Notes: generated by a model from the letters alone, not told the origin. DNA of 64,000 nt from Methanobacterium sp. (GCF_038562635.1 NZ_JBCFBO010000001.1:759869-823868); one strand, 5' to 3'. Shown: positions 17,272-26,787, numbered from the stretch's first letter. Numbers and translations are program-made.

Positions 17272-17595
17272 GATTTTAACCCCCAAAATATTATTTTGAA
17301 ACACGTATACAAATGTATTGTTATATATTATATTTTTATTATTACTTACATTTGGCAATCTAAAACAGTTTAGTATTAGGTATTTAGTTTAAAAATTAAA
17401 GATTTCATGCAGTTATTTTACTGTATAATCCTTGATTAATATTAATAATGTTAGTAAATTCCATAAAACGCATATCTATGCTTAATTAGTTTATACCATT
17501 TGAATTAGTAACATAACTGGTGCATTTAAATTCATTAAATCTAAAATAGCATAAACAATTAAAATAAAAATAAGATCACATTTGGAGGGTGCAAA
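17272..17595. other. Divergent gene-free stretch, nothing recognised
   Basis: AT-rich spacer holding only the ribosome binding sites of its two flanking genes. Confidence 0.4.
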
Positions 17596-18504
17596 TTGCA
17601 GAATGCATCAGAGCGAGAAAAAGTAGGTAAACAAGCAGCTTATGTCGCCATATTTGGAAATATATTCCTTACAATATTTAATATAATCGTTGGGATATTT
17701 TCGGGAAGTACCGCGCTTGTAGCTGAAGGTTTTCACACATTATCTGATGTTTTAACTTCAGTTATAGCATTTATAGGTTTTAAAATAGGTATGAAACCAG
17801 CGGATGAAGAACACCAGTATGGTCATGGTAGAGCAGAGCCTATTGTAGGACTTATTATTGTCGTGTTTCTATTAATCGTGGCTTATGAGATAATATATGG
17901 AGCTTATGCCAAAATTATTCTTGGAGAAATAGTTGCACCTCCAGGTTTGATAGCTGCCCTAATGGCTGCAATTGGAATAGGTATAAACTATACAATGAGT
18001 ACCTATCTTACACAATCTGGAGAAAGAATTAATAGTCCTGCGCTTATAGCTGATGGGAAACATCAAAGAGTGGATATATTCTCATGCGTAACTGTTCTAA
18101 TTGGGGTCGTAATATCTCAATTTGGAATACCCATCATAGATACTATTGTTTCAGTATTTATAGCCATAATAATACTTAATACAGCTTTGCATCTAGCACT
18201 GGACAATTTTAACACGTTAATGGGTAAAATACCCTCAAAAGAGCTGATTGAAGATATTAAAAGTGCAGCATTAACATCGGAGTGTGTTAAAGGCGTCCAT
18301 GATGTAAAAGTGAATAATATGGGGCCTTATGCATCTGCTGAACTGCATATTGAATTAAATAAAGATTTAAAACTTGAAAAATCTCATAAAATAGCCCATG
18401 AGGTTGAACAAAATATAATTAACAATGTTGAATCTATTAAAATGGTCAGTGTTCACACCTGCCCTACTGAGGTAATATGTAAGCAAAATTTAGAAAAAAA
18501 ATGA
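17596..18504 (+). CDS. Cation diffusion facilitator (CDF) family metal transporter
   Basis: 302 residues from a TTG at 17596 with GGAGGGTG just upstream. Six membrane helices cover about residues 15-210, and a cytoplasmic ferredoxin-like domain follows. The metal-site motifs are present in helix 2 (FHTLSD) and helix 5 (DGKHQRVD), the HxxxD signature of divalent cation/proton antiporters. Expected role is export of Zn, Fe, Mn or similar metal; I cannot assign the metal. HYGHGRAE before helix 3 is typical. The C-terminal VHDVKVNNMG and VHTCP segments match the regulatory domain. Confidence 0.93.
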   Translation: MQNASEREKVGKQAAYVAIFGNIFLTIFNIIVGIFSGSTALVAEGFHTLSDVLTSVIAFIGFKIGMKPADEEHQYGHGRAEPIVGLIIVVFLLIVAYEIIYGAYAKIILGEIVAPPGLIAALMAAIGIGINYTMSTYLTQSGERINSPALIADGKHQRVDIFSCVTVLIGVVISQFGIPIIDTIVSVFIAIIILNTALHLALDNFNTLMGKIPSKELIEDIKSAALTSECVKGVHDVKVNNMGPYASAELHIELNKDLKLEKSHKIAHEVEQNIINNVESIKMVSVHTCPTEVICKQNLEKK

Positions 18505-18531
18505 ACTATTATTCTTATTTTTTGTAACCCC

Positions 18532-19293
18532 TTAAAAATCTTTATCATTTAGCCATGCACGTACTGTTTTATTAAAAAGCTCTGGTGATTGTAAATTCCA
18601 TAAATGATATAAACCTGGAGCTTTGAAGATTTGAGAATTGGCAAGACATTTATTCAAGTCCTCAGCAGATTCATGCACTATTTCCCATTCTGTTTCACCC
18701 ATAGCTATTAAAACCGAGTTTTCTACTTTACATAATCCTTTAGGAATTCTAAATGCTGCATTTTCATTTAACATACGTTTAGTAAGGCCGTAAGTGTTAA
18801 ACTCCATTATGTCTTTTCTATAATTTTCCAAATATTCGAGGGGTATCTTTCCATTTTCCAGAAATTTCTTTAATATAAAATCAGATTTCAAAAAAGGACG
18901 AAATATGATGCTCAAAGGCATCATTGTTAAAGCAAACCTTCCATAATAAGGTCGTACTACTGTTCCACTTGCCATTGCGTGATCTACAACTTCCGGTGCC
19001 ATACCTAAAATCTGTATCACTAACTGACCGCCGAGGGATATTCCAATTATATGCGCTTTTCCATTATGCGCCCTATCCTTGATAAGTTCTATAATTTGTT
19101 CTGCAGCTGTTTCAATTGTAAAATGAGCTACATGCTTACTTTTTCCATGTTCAGGAAGATCAGGGACTAAACAATGATAATCTGTAAATCCATCCCGTTG
19201 TTTATCCCACATCCAGCCAGATAGCCCGCCACCAGTTATAAAAACTATTGACTCTTCATTTTCTTTGCCTGTCTCTTTAACAAATAGATCCAT
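18532..19293 (-). CDS. Alpha/beta hydrolase
   Basis: 253 residues. The nucleophile elbow GISLGG places Ser86 as catalytic; an early GGGLSGWMWD forms the oxyanion-hole strand and DLPEHGKS is a usual motif. A C-terminal histidine (YHLWNL) and an acidic residue in MGETEWE complete a plausible triad. The substrate is unknown. GGGAGGA lies upstream of the ATG. It is convergent with the CDF gene with 27 nt between stops. Confidence 0.88.
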   Translation of the reverse strand: MDLFVKETGKENEESIVFITGGGLSGWMWDKQRDGFTDYHCLVPDLPEHGKSKHVAHFTIETAAEQIIELIKDRAHNGKAHIIGISLGGQLVIQILGMAPEVVDHAMASGTVVRPYYGRFALTMMPLSIIFRPFLKSDFILKKFLENGKIPLEYLENYRKDIMEFNTYGLTKRMLNENAAFRIPKGLCKVENSVLIAMGETEWEIVHESAEDLNKCLANSQIFKAPGLYHLWNLQSPELFNKTVRAWLNDKDF

Positions 19294-19635
19294 GAAATCC
19301 TCCCTAAATATTTGGTGATTATATCCTTCAGTACCTAATTATCACTAGATATCATATATATCATACTAGCCCAATATAATCTTTTTACAATAATAAATAG
19401 TATTTTATATCAAAATAAAATCTAAAAAATAGTTTTTTTAATCCCAAAAATTGGATAATAAACTTACTAAGTATATTAAAATACAAAATAAAATCTTTAA
19501 TCCACTAAATACATTATTAAATACTAATTTGAATATAAATTGGTATTTAATGCCTATTTTTGTACAGAATTATACTTTTGATTAATAATAATATCTGTAA
19601 CTTGTAGAAATCTTTTTATATTTAAATACTCAAAC

Positions 19636-19740
19636 TATGAGTAACTTAGTAAGGTATAACTTAGTAACTTAACCAGGTTATACCTTAACAACCACATAAG
19701 TTAGTAACTTAATCAGTTATACATTAATAACACATTAACT
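19636..19740 (+). promoter_or_regulatory. Repeat-rich control region of parA
   Basis: Dense AACTTA/TAAGTT half sites fill the 125 nt before parA. A perfect 10-bp inverted repeat, AAGGTATAAC (19651-19660) and GTTATACCTT (19677-19686), sits in the middle. A looser version of the 20-bp dispersed motif starts at 19697. This is where a partition protein would be expected to bind and autoregulate. The remainder of gap 19294-19760 holds nothing recognised. Confidence 0.6.
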
Positions 19741-19760
19741 TAATAAAAAGGAGAAAATGC

Positions 19761-20531
19761 ATGGCAGAAATTATAGCAGTCCTTAATCAGAAAGGAGGAA
19801 GTGGAAAAACAACCACTGCCGTAAATTTAGCTACAGCACTGGCAAAAAAGGGTAAAAAAATAGCACTAGTAGACTTTGACCCCCAAGGTAATGCAACGAC
19901 CTATCTGGGGTTGATGAAAAGGGAAATGAAAAATACTATGCGAGACGTACTTCACGAGAAAATCGACGCTAAAGATGCAGTACGGATTACTGAATATGAA
20001 GGGCTGGAATTAATTCCATCAAACATAAAACTCTCAGGTATTGAAGGGTATCTCAATGCTCAAACTTCCCCCATTTCAGTATTAAAAAGTAAACTGAAAA
20101 ATATCAAGGAGGACTATGACTACATCTTCATAGACGCGCCCCCCACATTAAACATTATAGCCACAAATGTGCTTACGGCAGCAGACAGCGTAATTATACC
20201 AATCCAAGCCGACCCATTTGCGCTAGAGGGAATGGTAGACCTGCTTGAAGTTATTGATATTATAGCAGAAGACCTCAACAGTCCTACAAAAATTAAAGGA
20301 GTTCTTATAACTAAATTTAGAGCCAATACAAAATTAGGTAAAGAGGTTAAAGCCGAAGTGCAGAAATATTTTAAAAACGAACTATTTAAAACCACCATTC
20401 CAGATAACATTAAGGTATCTGAAGCTCCAGGATACAATAAACCAGTGATCATCTATGATCCAGATTGTGCAGGTAGTAAAGCCTACATTGAACTGGCAGA
20501 TGAATTTCTAGCGAGGGAGAACAATGAATAA
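19761..20531 (+). CDS. ParA/SegA-type partition ATPase
   Basis: 256 residues. A deviant Walker A motif KGGSGKTT lies at 11-18 (signature Lys K11), a DFDPQGNAT A' motif at 38-46, and Walker B YIFIDAPP at 121-128. ParA proteins bind DNA non-specifically in the ATP form and move cargo bound by a centromere-binding partner. The next gene overlaps by 8 nt and encodes a small basic-then-acidic protein, the layout of archaeal SegAB. Chromosomal segregation or an integrated plasmid's partition are both possible; no replication initiator is in the window. Confidence 0.93.
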   Translation: MAEIIAVLNQKGGSGKTTTAVNLATALAKKGKKIALVDFDPQGNATTYLGLMKREMKNTMRDVLHEKIDAKDAVRITEYEGLELIPSNIKLSGIEGYLNAQTSPISVLKSKLKNIKEDYDYIFIDAPPTLNIIATNVLTAADSVIIPIQADPFALEGMVDLLEVIDIIAEDLNSPTKIKGVLITKFRANTKLGKEVKAEVQKYFKNELFKTTIPDNIKVSEAPGYNKPVIIYDPDCAGSKAYIELADEFLARENNE

Positions 20532-20832
20532 AGGAGGGTTAGGTTCAGACATGGGATCCATGTTAGAGCGAAGAGAAAAGAAAAAATCTCAAAAATCAGA
20601 ATTTGCATCTGAAAAAATTAATGCAATACTACTTGAGGAACTTCACGATAAAATTAAAAATCAGCCCAGAATCTCATTCTGGGACCCGGAATCTAAAATT
20701 GTCCTGAATTATCTTAAAGAAACTAAACCCAAGTTCAGTATCAGTAAGGAAATTTCCAAGGTTTTACAGGAATACCTGGAAAAAGAATATCCTGAAATTT
20801 GGAGGGAAGTAAAAGAATTAAGAAATGAATAA
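20524..20832 (+). CDS. Small ParA partner, candidate SegB-like DNA-binding protein
   Basis: 102 residues, start overlapping the parA stop by 8 nt, so the two are translationally coupled. The N-terminus is basic (LERREKKKSQK). Residues about 68-95 (KPKFSISKEISKVLQEYLEK) look like the first helices of a ribbon-helix-helix fold, the fold used by SegB and many small centromere-binding proteins. The assignment rests on position and pattern, not on a close match. Its likely sites are the dispersed 20-bp repeats nearby. Confidence 0.65.
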   Translation: MNKGGLGSDMGSMLERREKKKSQKSEFASEKINAILLEELHDKIKNQPRISFWDPESKIVLNYLKETKPKFSISKEISKVLQEYLEKEYPEIWREVKELRNE

Positions 20833-20857
20833 GTGAATAACTTATTCATTTTTTACT
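20824..20857 (+). terminator. Terminator overlapping the stop of the ParA partner gene
   Basis: A perfect 11-bp inverted repeat AATGAATAAGT/ACTTATTCATT (20824-20834, 20840-20850) includes the stop codon and is followed by six T. The arm also resembles the AACTTATTCA segments that flank the dispersed 20-bp motif, so it may double as a protein site. Confidence 0.65.
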
Positions 20858-20993
20858 TTTAACACATCCCTACACCATTGAAAATAATATGGAAAATTTA
20901 CCTGTTTTACCTCTTTTATGCCCTTTTTTAATAAAAGGAACTGCTAAATAAACTATTTCTATAAAATCAATGTTTTATTTACTTATTAAATTT

Positions 20994-21013
20994 ATAAGTT
21001 ATACAGTTATTAA
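20994..21013 (+). repeat. Dispersed 20-bp motif, site 1
   Basis: ATAAGTTATACAGTTATTAA, taken as the reference copy. It lies in the 329-nt gap after the ParA partner gene, followed by AGTTATGCAGATAAGT. Nothing else is seen in that gap. Confidence 0.7.
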
Positions 21014-21161
21014 GTTATGCAGATAAGTAAAACCCATTTCAATATAAATTTATCAAACATATTTATCTAAACTTTCTATTTATTCTATTTCAACTCTACA
21101 AATCTAATTAGTGTTTCAAGGATTTAACTCGTTAAATTAAAACTAAAAAGAAAAAAAATAG

Positions 21162-22877
21162 TTAACTTTGAGTTTTTAAGTCTATTTCTTCTTCATTACC
21201 TAACTTCCCATTTGGTTTTTCCTGTTGGTGTATATATTTTTCACCCCTAAGTGCCGATAGTACGGCAGCTATAATTGTTAACAGTGCACCTATATAAAAT
21301 GATATTTGTAGTGCCGGCATGAATGCTTTTGCAAAGATGGTTGGGAACCATGTAGTGCCCGTTAAAGTGCTTAAAGTAGATGGAGGTATATTAGATACGA
21401 TTGGTGCGGGTAAACTTGTTAGTATTGTACCAACTGGATTATAACCCAGTAAACTAGAAAATAATGCACCTGTTGCTGGAATATTGCTTAGTAATGGTAC
21501 TAAGTTAACAGCACCTATACTGGTTAATGAACTTGTTATTTCTCCAGGGAATCTTTGAGTTATTCCCACTATAACTATGGTAAAGAATACAGCCATACTA
21601 GCTGTAAAAGCAGTATTCATAAAGGTATAAATCATCCCCGAGGCCACTCCCCTTTCTTCTGCAGGAACAGAATTCATTATAGAAGCATTGTTAGGTGAAC
21701 CAAATGTTCCAAAACCTATTCCCATCATTAACAGTACTAAACCAAATTCTATGTAACTGAAATTATAAGGTAATACAGCTAATAATAGGAAAGCTACTGT
21801 GGAAATTGCCATTCCAGTAGTGGCTATTAACCTGGATCCATATTTATCAGACAGCATACCTGATAATGGTCCCATAATACTCATTCCCCCTACTAATGGC
21901 AGCATGTAAATACCCGCCCAAAATGGAGTGGAATCGTAACTGTAACCATGTAAAGGCAGCCAGATGCCTTGCAGCATTATTACGAGCAGGAACATCACAC
22001 CACCCCTGCTTAATGAACCTAAAAAACCCGCCAGATTTCCATATGTAAACATTCTAATTTTAAATAAGTCCAGTCTGAACATAGGTGATTCAACCCTATT
22101 TTCAATGAATGGGAATAAGATCAATGCAGCTACCCCCAGTATCATGGATGTTATCACCCATGGATTACTCCAACCCATAGGATCGTTACCGTAGGGCATT
22201 AGTCCATAAGTAACACCAATGAGTAGTAGTGTTACACCCAGAACAAATGTGAGGTTTCCCCAGTAATCAATTTTGGTTTTAATGGATTTAATAGATAATT
22301 CTTTTAATTTATAGTATGATAAGAAGGTTCCAATAATTCCGAAGGGTATGCTAACTAAGAACACGTACCTCCAATCGAATACCGCTAGTAAACCTCCCAG
22401 AACCAATCCTATGAACTGTCCTGACATAGCTGCAACGGTATTTATACCTAATGCTTTTCCTAATTCATTTGATGGGAATGCATCAGCTATTATGGCTGCA
22501 CTATTTGCCATAAACAAAGCAGCTCCTACAGCCTGTATTAATCTAAATACAATGATCTCTACTGCACCGGCATCTCCTGTTGATGGTGTCAAAAATAGTA
22601 GTACAGAGGCGACGCTGAATATCAGGAACCCCCACCTGAACATTTTCACACGGCCGTGAATATCTGAGAGCCTGCCGAAAGAAAGAAGTAAAGTAGCCGT
22701 CAATAACGTGTAACCCATTATAATCCACAGTAGATACTGAAATGAATCCAGTGGATTAATCTGTATACCATTAAATATAGCTGGAAGAGCAATGAGTATA
22801 ATACTCATGTTTATACTTCCAATCAGGCTTGCTATAATAACCGTTAACATTGCAGTCCATTTATACTCCAAAAACAT
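21162..22877 (-). CDS. MFS efflux transporter, DHA2 (14-helix) type
   Basis: 571 residues from ATG 22877 (TTG 22880 is possible but abuts the GGAG site). About 14 membrane helices can be counted. Motif A-like GRLSDIHGRVKMFR follows helix 2, and a second LSDKYGSR copy marks the second half. The family uses the proton gradient to export drugs or other compounds. It lies 51 nt downstream of a PadR regulator gene on the same strand, so the pair forms an operon with local control. The C-terminus is polar. Confidence 0.92.
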   Translation of the reverse strand: MFLEYKWTAMLTVIIASLIGSINMSIILIALPAIFNGIQINPLDSFQYLLWIIMGYTLLTATLLLSFGRLSDIHGRVKMFRWGFLIFSVASVLLFLTPSTGDAGAVEIIVFRLIQAVGAALFMANSAAIIADAFPSNELGKALGINTVAAMSGQFIGLVLGGLLAVFDWRYVFLVSIPFGIIGTFLSYYKLKELSIKSIKTKIDYWGNLTFVLGVTLLLIGVTYGLMPYGNDPMGWSNPWVITSMILGVAALILFPFIENRVESPMFRLDLFKIRMFTYGNLAGFLGSLSRGGVMFLLVIMLQGIWLPLHGYSYDSTPFWAGIYMLPLVGGMSIMGPLSGMLSDKYGSRLIATTGMAISTVAFLLLAVLPYNFSYIEFGLVLLMMGIGFGTFGSPNNASIMNSVPAEERGVASGMIYTFMNTAFTASMAVFFTIVIVGITQRFPGEITSSLTSIGAVNLVPLLSNIPATGALFSSLLGYNPVGTILTSLPAPIVSNIPPSTLSTLTGTTWFPTIFAKAFMPALQISFYIGALLTIIAAVLSALRGEKYIHQQEKPNGKLGNEEEIDLKTQS

Positions 22878-22928
22878 CAACTCCGATAAAAATATCTTTT
22901 CACAAAAATATTTAAAAAGTCCAAATAT

Positions 22929-23438
22929 TTATTTAAGGGAATCTTCTAATTCCGTTAACCTTTCAATTAAAATTCTAATATTTTCTTTCTTAGATTGTAA
23001 TTTTTCTTTTTTAAAATCAGATAATAAGGCAATGTAACTATCTATTTCATTTAAAGCTGTATCTATCGCAATTTCACCGCGTTCTAAAGGTTTATCAATG
23101 GAATACCATAAACTTCCCATTAGTTTACGGATGGTTTCAAACCCAGTTTCAGTCAGCTCATACTTACCCTCATCCCCCTTCAATACAAGACCTTCTGCTT
23201 CTAATTTTTTAAGTAACGGATAAATTGCACCTGATGAAGGTCTTAATGCTTTATCCAAACGTTTATCATAATTATTATGCGTCATTTCTCGTATCATTTC
23301 ATGATGTTTCTCAATGGAATCCATAATTTCCACGCCATTTTTAGGGGACTTCGATAAAACGTGCAACGTCAGAACTCTTAAACCGCCCAGTTTTTCCAGC
23401 TCATATAACTTCCCAGAAATATCTTCTAACCTTATCAT
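22929..23438 (-). CDS. PadR family transcriptional regulator
   Basis: 169 residues. The winged helix spans about 18-95 with LRVLTLHVLSKSPKNGVEIM, then RPSSGAIYPLLKKLEAEGLV, the PadR signature. A C-terminal helical dimerisation region follows (about 115-169). It is first in an operon with an MFS exporter, the usual target of PadR repressors. An inverted repeat around its TATA box is a candidate operator. Confidence 0.92.
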   Translation of the reverse strand: MIRLEDISGKLYELEKLGGLRVLTLHVLSKSPKNGVEIMDSIEKHHEMIREMTHNNYDKRLDKALRPSSGAIYPLLKKLEAEGLVLKGDEGKYELTETGFETIRKLMGSLWYSIDKPLERGEIAIDTALNEIDSYIALLSDFKKEKLQSKKENIRILIERLTELEDSLK

Positions 23439-23448
23439 AATAAAAATT

Positions 23449-23486
23449 CATGTCGATCATTCTATATATATCTTTTTATCGATATG
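23449..23486 (-). promoter_or_regulatory. Promoter and candidate operator of the PadR-MFS operon
   Basis: CATGTCGAT (23449-23457) and ATCGATATG (23478-23486) form an inverted repeat with one mismatch around a 20-nt spacer that contains TATATATAG, the likely TATA box on the minus strand. Binding here would block transcription factor access. Confidence 0.55.
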
Positions 23487-23821
23487 TAAAAAAGGTATTA
23501 TAAATGCTTATTTTTCTAAATAAATGATTTAAATGAGAATTAGTTTATATCTATATCTAATGTTAGATACAAATATGACATAAAATGGAGACATGTTAAG
23601 ACATCATTTGAAAAAATAAATCGATTTTCAGTGAAATTATGGAATATTAAATGAAAATTAATCATTCACTTTTCTAGTTCCCTTATTTTAACTTTTTATT
23701 TATCCTATTTCAACCAACCATAGATTTAATAGTTTTTTATTGATTTAAGTGCATTTATTCCAAAATTCACTCTCCTAAACATTAAAAAACAATTTAAAAT
23801 TAAATACACTGAACTTTTCCG

Positions 23822-23921
23822 CAGTACTTGTTTGGCACCTGCTGTTTAATTTCAAAATAATTATACTTGAACCCATTCCAGATACTTGTTTGCACCTGAA
23901 ATTAATTCCAAAATTCTTACA
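23822..23921. repeat. Tandem direct repeat, two diverged copies, 59-nt period
   Basis: TACTTGTTTGGCACCTG at 23824 recurs as TACTTGTTTGCACCTG at 23883, followed in both by an AATT-x-CAAAAT segment. Copies are about 40 nt. The surrounding gap 23487-24047 holds nothing else recognised. Confidence 0.6.
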
Positions 23922-24047
23922 AGGGGCTATAGTACTGCCATTTTTCATACAATCAATTCAATTTACTGTACTGAAATAGGCCTCAATATGCTTTAAAAAA
24001 TAGTCATTACCTTTCTAAACAAATTTAATCTCATAGCTAAAAAAATT

Positions 24048-25349
24048 CTATTCTTTAATAGGTATCGTGAAGTAAAAAGTAGAGCCTTCTCCAAATTCTG
24101 ATTCAACCCAAATTCGGCCATTATGGCGTTCAATAATCCTTTTAACTATTGACAGTCCAATTCCGGTTCCATGATATTCTTCTCTTGTATGTAATTGCTG
24201 AAATATTGTAAATATACGTTCAAAATATTGTTCTTCTATCCCAATACCATTATCTTTTATACTAAAAACATATTCATTCGCATTTTCATCTTTATATGCC
24301 GATATACTGATTTTAAGTGGTTCTTCACATTTTCTGAATTTGATAGCATTTGAAATAAGGTTTTGAAATACTCTTTGCAACTGTCCCCCATTTCCCACGA
24401 CAATTGGAAGTTTATCATGTGTTATTTCAGTTTTAGACTTTTTAATTGAATCATGGAGGTATTCCATAGTTTGATTTAGTATTTCATTGAGATCTATAAG
24501 TTTAAATTTTTCTTTATTAGTTGTAACGCGTGAAAATTCAAGTAAATCCTGAATTTGTTGCTTCATTCGGATTGTAGCATCTACAATATACTCTATGAAT
24601 TCATCAGCGTCACTATCTAATTTACCTTTATAACGCCTTTCTAATAATTGAGTGAAGCTGGCTACAGTTCTAAGAGGCTCTTGCAAGTCATGAGAAGACA
24701 CATAAGCAAATTGTTGTAATTCATCATTAGACTCTTTTAATTCTTTTACAGCATTTTTAAGTTCAACTGTTCTTTCTGAAACTTGTTTTTCAAGATTTTC
24801 ATGTGCTAGTTTCAATTCCTCTTCAGCTTTTTTACGTTTAGTGATATCTGTTACAGTTATGCGATACTTTTCATTAAACTTGTTGTATATTGGCATAATT
24901 TCCATATACCCATAAAAAAAATTTTTATTTCCTTTTAACTGGAGTTCTAAACTCTGAGTTTTACCAGTATTGATTGCAGTGGTAAGCAAATTAAAATAAT
25001 CGTTTCTAGATTCATTTTGAATAAATCTGACAAAACCCCTCCCAATTATCCTCTTTTTTTCTAATTTAAGCAATTCAGCTCCTTTAATATTGATATTTTT
25101 TATATTACCATCTTTATCCAGTGAAAAATAACCTACAGGAGCATAATCGTAAAGTTCATGATATTGATTATAAAGATTTGAAGTTTCTTCCTGAGATTTC
25201 CTTAGTTCTTCATTTTGCATTTGAAGTTCTATTTGATGAACTTGGAGTTCATGCACTAACTCAGAAATATTTACTGGAATATTGCCCTTTTCCTCAGCCT
25301 TCCGCAGCTCTTCCTCCGCACGTTGACGTAATTTCTTTGTTTTGCCCAT
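24048..25349 (-). CDS. PAS-histidine kinase
   Basis: 433 residues, no membrane segment. The N-terminus is a coiled coil (about 1-55) with VHELQVHQIELQMQNEELR, often found before PAS in such kinases. PAS covers about 60-175 (DYAPVGYFSLDKDGNI). The kinase core has SHDLQEPLR with H220, then QNLISNAIKF, DNGIGI and GTGIGL. The core is closely similar to that of 6557-8071, so the two are paralogs with different input modules; this one lacks the receiver. GGAGCG precedes the ATG. A hairpin array lies about 190 nt upstream of the start. Confidence 0.92.
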   Translation of the reverse strand: MGKTKKLRQRAEEELRKAEEKGNIPVNISELVHELQVHQIELQMQNEELRKSQEETSNLYNQYHELYDYAPVGYFSLDKDGNIKNINIKGAELLKLEKKRIIGRGFVRFIQNESRNDYFNLLTTAINTGKTQSLELQLKGNKNFFYGYMEIMPIYNKFNEKYRITVTDITKRKKAEEELKLAHENLEKQVSERTVELKNAVKELKESNDELQQFAYVSSHDLQEPLRTVASFTQLLERRYKGKLDSDADEFIEYIVDATIRMKQQIQDLLEFSRVTTNKEKFKLIDLNEILNQTMEYLHDSIKKSKTEITHDKLPIVVGNGGQLQRVFQNLISNAIKFRKCEEPLKISISAYKDENANEYVFSIKDNGIGIEEQYFERIFTIFQQLHTREEYHGTGIGLSIVKRIIERHNGRIWVESEFGEGSTFYFTIPIKE

Positions 25350-25540
25350 AATTTTCGCTCCAAATCCTTAATCAATAATTGGATGATAATTTATAAAACA
25401 AGTTAAAAGTTTCGTATTAAATATATGAGTTCCATTGAATTATACTTTATTGATTTTTTTTTAAAATGGGCATTCTGGGGTGTAGCTCCTTATCCAAGGC
25501 GGATTTTGATAGAGTAATAATCGCAAAATTCTCTCAAAAT

Positions 25541-25745
25541 CCTCAAAAATCTCTGATTTTTGGGACTGTCAAACGTGGAGCGTTTGAGCATTGGAAATCA
25601 AAGCCTACAAAAATCTTTGATTTTTGTGGCGTCAAATCAAAGATTTGACAGATTTCCAAAGGTTAGAAAATACCACGTATTTTCTAAAATTCTTCGAATT
25701 TTGGTGCCGCAAAAATTAAAAATTTTTGCAGGGTTTTATTTTGCA
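25541..25745. repeat. Hairpin-cassette array L2
   Basis: Contains CAAAAATC-TCT-GATTTTTG (25544-25562), TCAAACG/CGTTTGA, and an outer 9-bp stem (TTGGAAATC 25591-25599, GATTTCCAA 25651-25659). The outer stem encloses ACAAAAATC-TTT-GATTTTTGT and GTCAAATC-AAA-GATTTGAC. Then come 11-bp arms around CAC (25663-25687), AAAATTC-TTC-GAATTTT and GCAAAAATT-AAA-AATTTTTGC (25709-25729). The flanking parts of the 25350-25941 gap show nothing else, apart from a plus-strand open frame created by the array. Confidence 0.85.
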
Positions 25746-25941
25746 AATATCCAGTCCTTAGACGGAGTCTTTTCCTGGGAGGTGGCGGGGTATTTAACGA
25801 ATAGGGCAGATATACTATTAATCTTACTCTCTTGTCCCCGTTTGTGGTTTCTTTATAGATTTATTAATTGATATCGTTAAAAGAACTCGTTTGATTTGAT
25901 TTCATAAAAAAGAAGCCATTAAAAAAGAATTTAATTTGCGG

Positions 25942-26688
25942 TCACATTAACTTACTAGTATCAATATTCAACAATTTCAAATAAGTTTTATAAGCCTTCA
26001 CCACATCTTCTTTCAACATTTTATTTCTATTTTGATGTACAACGTTACAAGCAGCAAGGAAAGTTAAAGCAAAATTTTCAGTGGTGCCAAAAGTGCTTGA
26101 AGTTGAACCCCACCTTACAGTTGCAATATTTCCACGTATTCTATCTATTTTTCCAAAGAGTTTTTTGCCCTGTTTATCCCATTTAACGTCTTTAAGCTTA
26201 TTATAGAATTCTTCATCTGGTACTTTGAAATTTACTGGTTTGTCAAAATCATCTAAAAGTGATATTAAACGTTCTAAAATAGCATGCTCTTTTACAGTGG
26301 AGTTACGGTTTAATTTTTTTTGAGCATGTGCATAATGTATACCCCCAATTAATGCAAATAATGCTTGAAAATGAGTTATAATGATCACACCTGTTAAAGA
26401 TGCAACATAAAGAGGAGGATCCTTAAGAATTTCAGAAGCCAATTTAACTTGCTTTAATCTCATAAGATCATCCACAGTATCAATATACGAAGTCATTTCT
26501 TCAGGATTCTTATGACCAGCTCCATATAACTCATCATAAACTTCAGAATCCATCAAAGAAAGAACATCATCAAGAACTTCTTTCAAACCCTCAACATCAG
26601 AAAAATCTTTTAATAGTTTCTCTGCATTTTTCTTATTCTTTTGCTTCTCTTCATCAATATCATAGTCAATATAATCATGTAAAGCCAT
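25942..26688 (-). CDS. Hypothetical protein
   Basis: 248 residues from ATG 26688 (MALHDYIDYDIDEEKQ), preceded by GGGGATA; an upstream in-frame ATG at 26730 is possible. The sequence is mostly helical and soluble, with one hydrophobic stretch at about residues 93-115 (VASLTGVIIITHFQALFALI). No catalytic motif recognised. It stands alone between two repeat regions. Function unknown. Confidence 0.65.
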   Translation of the reverse strand: MALHDYIDYDIDEEKQKNKKNAEKLLKDFSDVEGLKEVLDDVLSLMDSEVYDELYGAGHKNPEEMTSYIDTVDDLMRLKQVKLASEILKDPPLYVASLTGVIIITHFQALFALIGGIHYAHAQKKLNRNSTVKEHAILERLISLLDDFDKPVNFKVPDEEFYNKLKDVKWDKQGKKLFGKIDRIRGNIATVRWGSTSSTFGTTENFALTFLAACNVVHQNRNKMLKEDVVKAYKTYLKLLNIDTSKLM

Positions 26689-26787
26689 TTTTATCCCCAT
26701 CTTCATTAAAGGATATCTACATTTCTTCATAATTTAATCTAATCTTTTATAGTTAAAAGATAGTATTATTATTTGCTGTTACAATCA

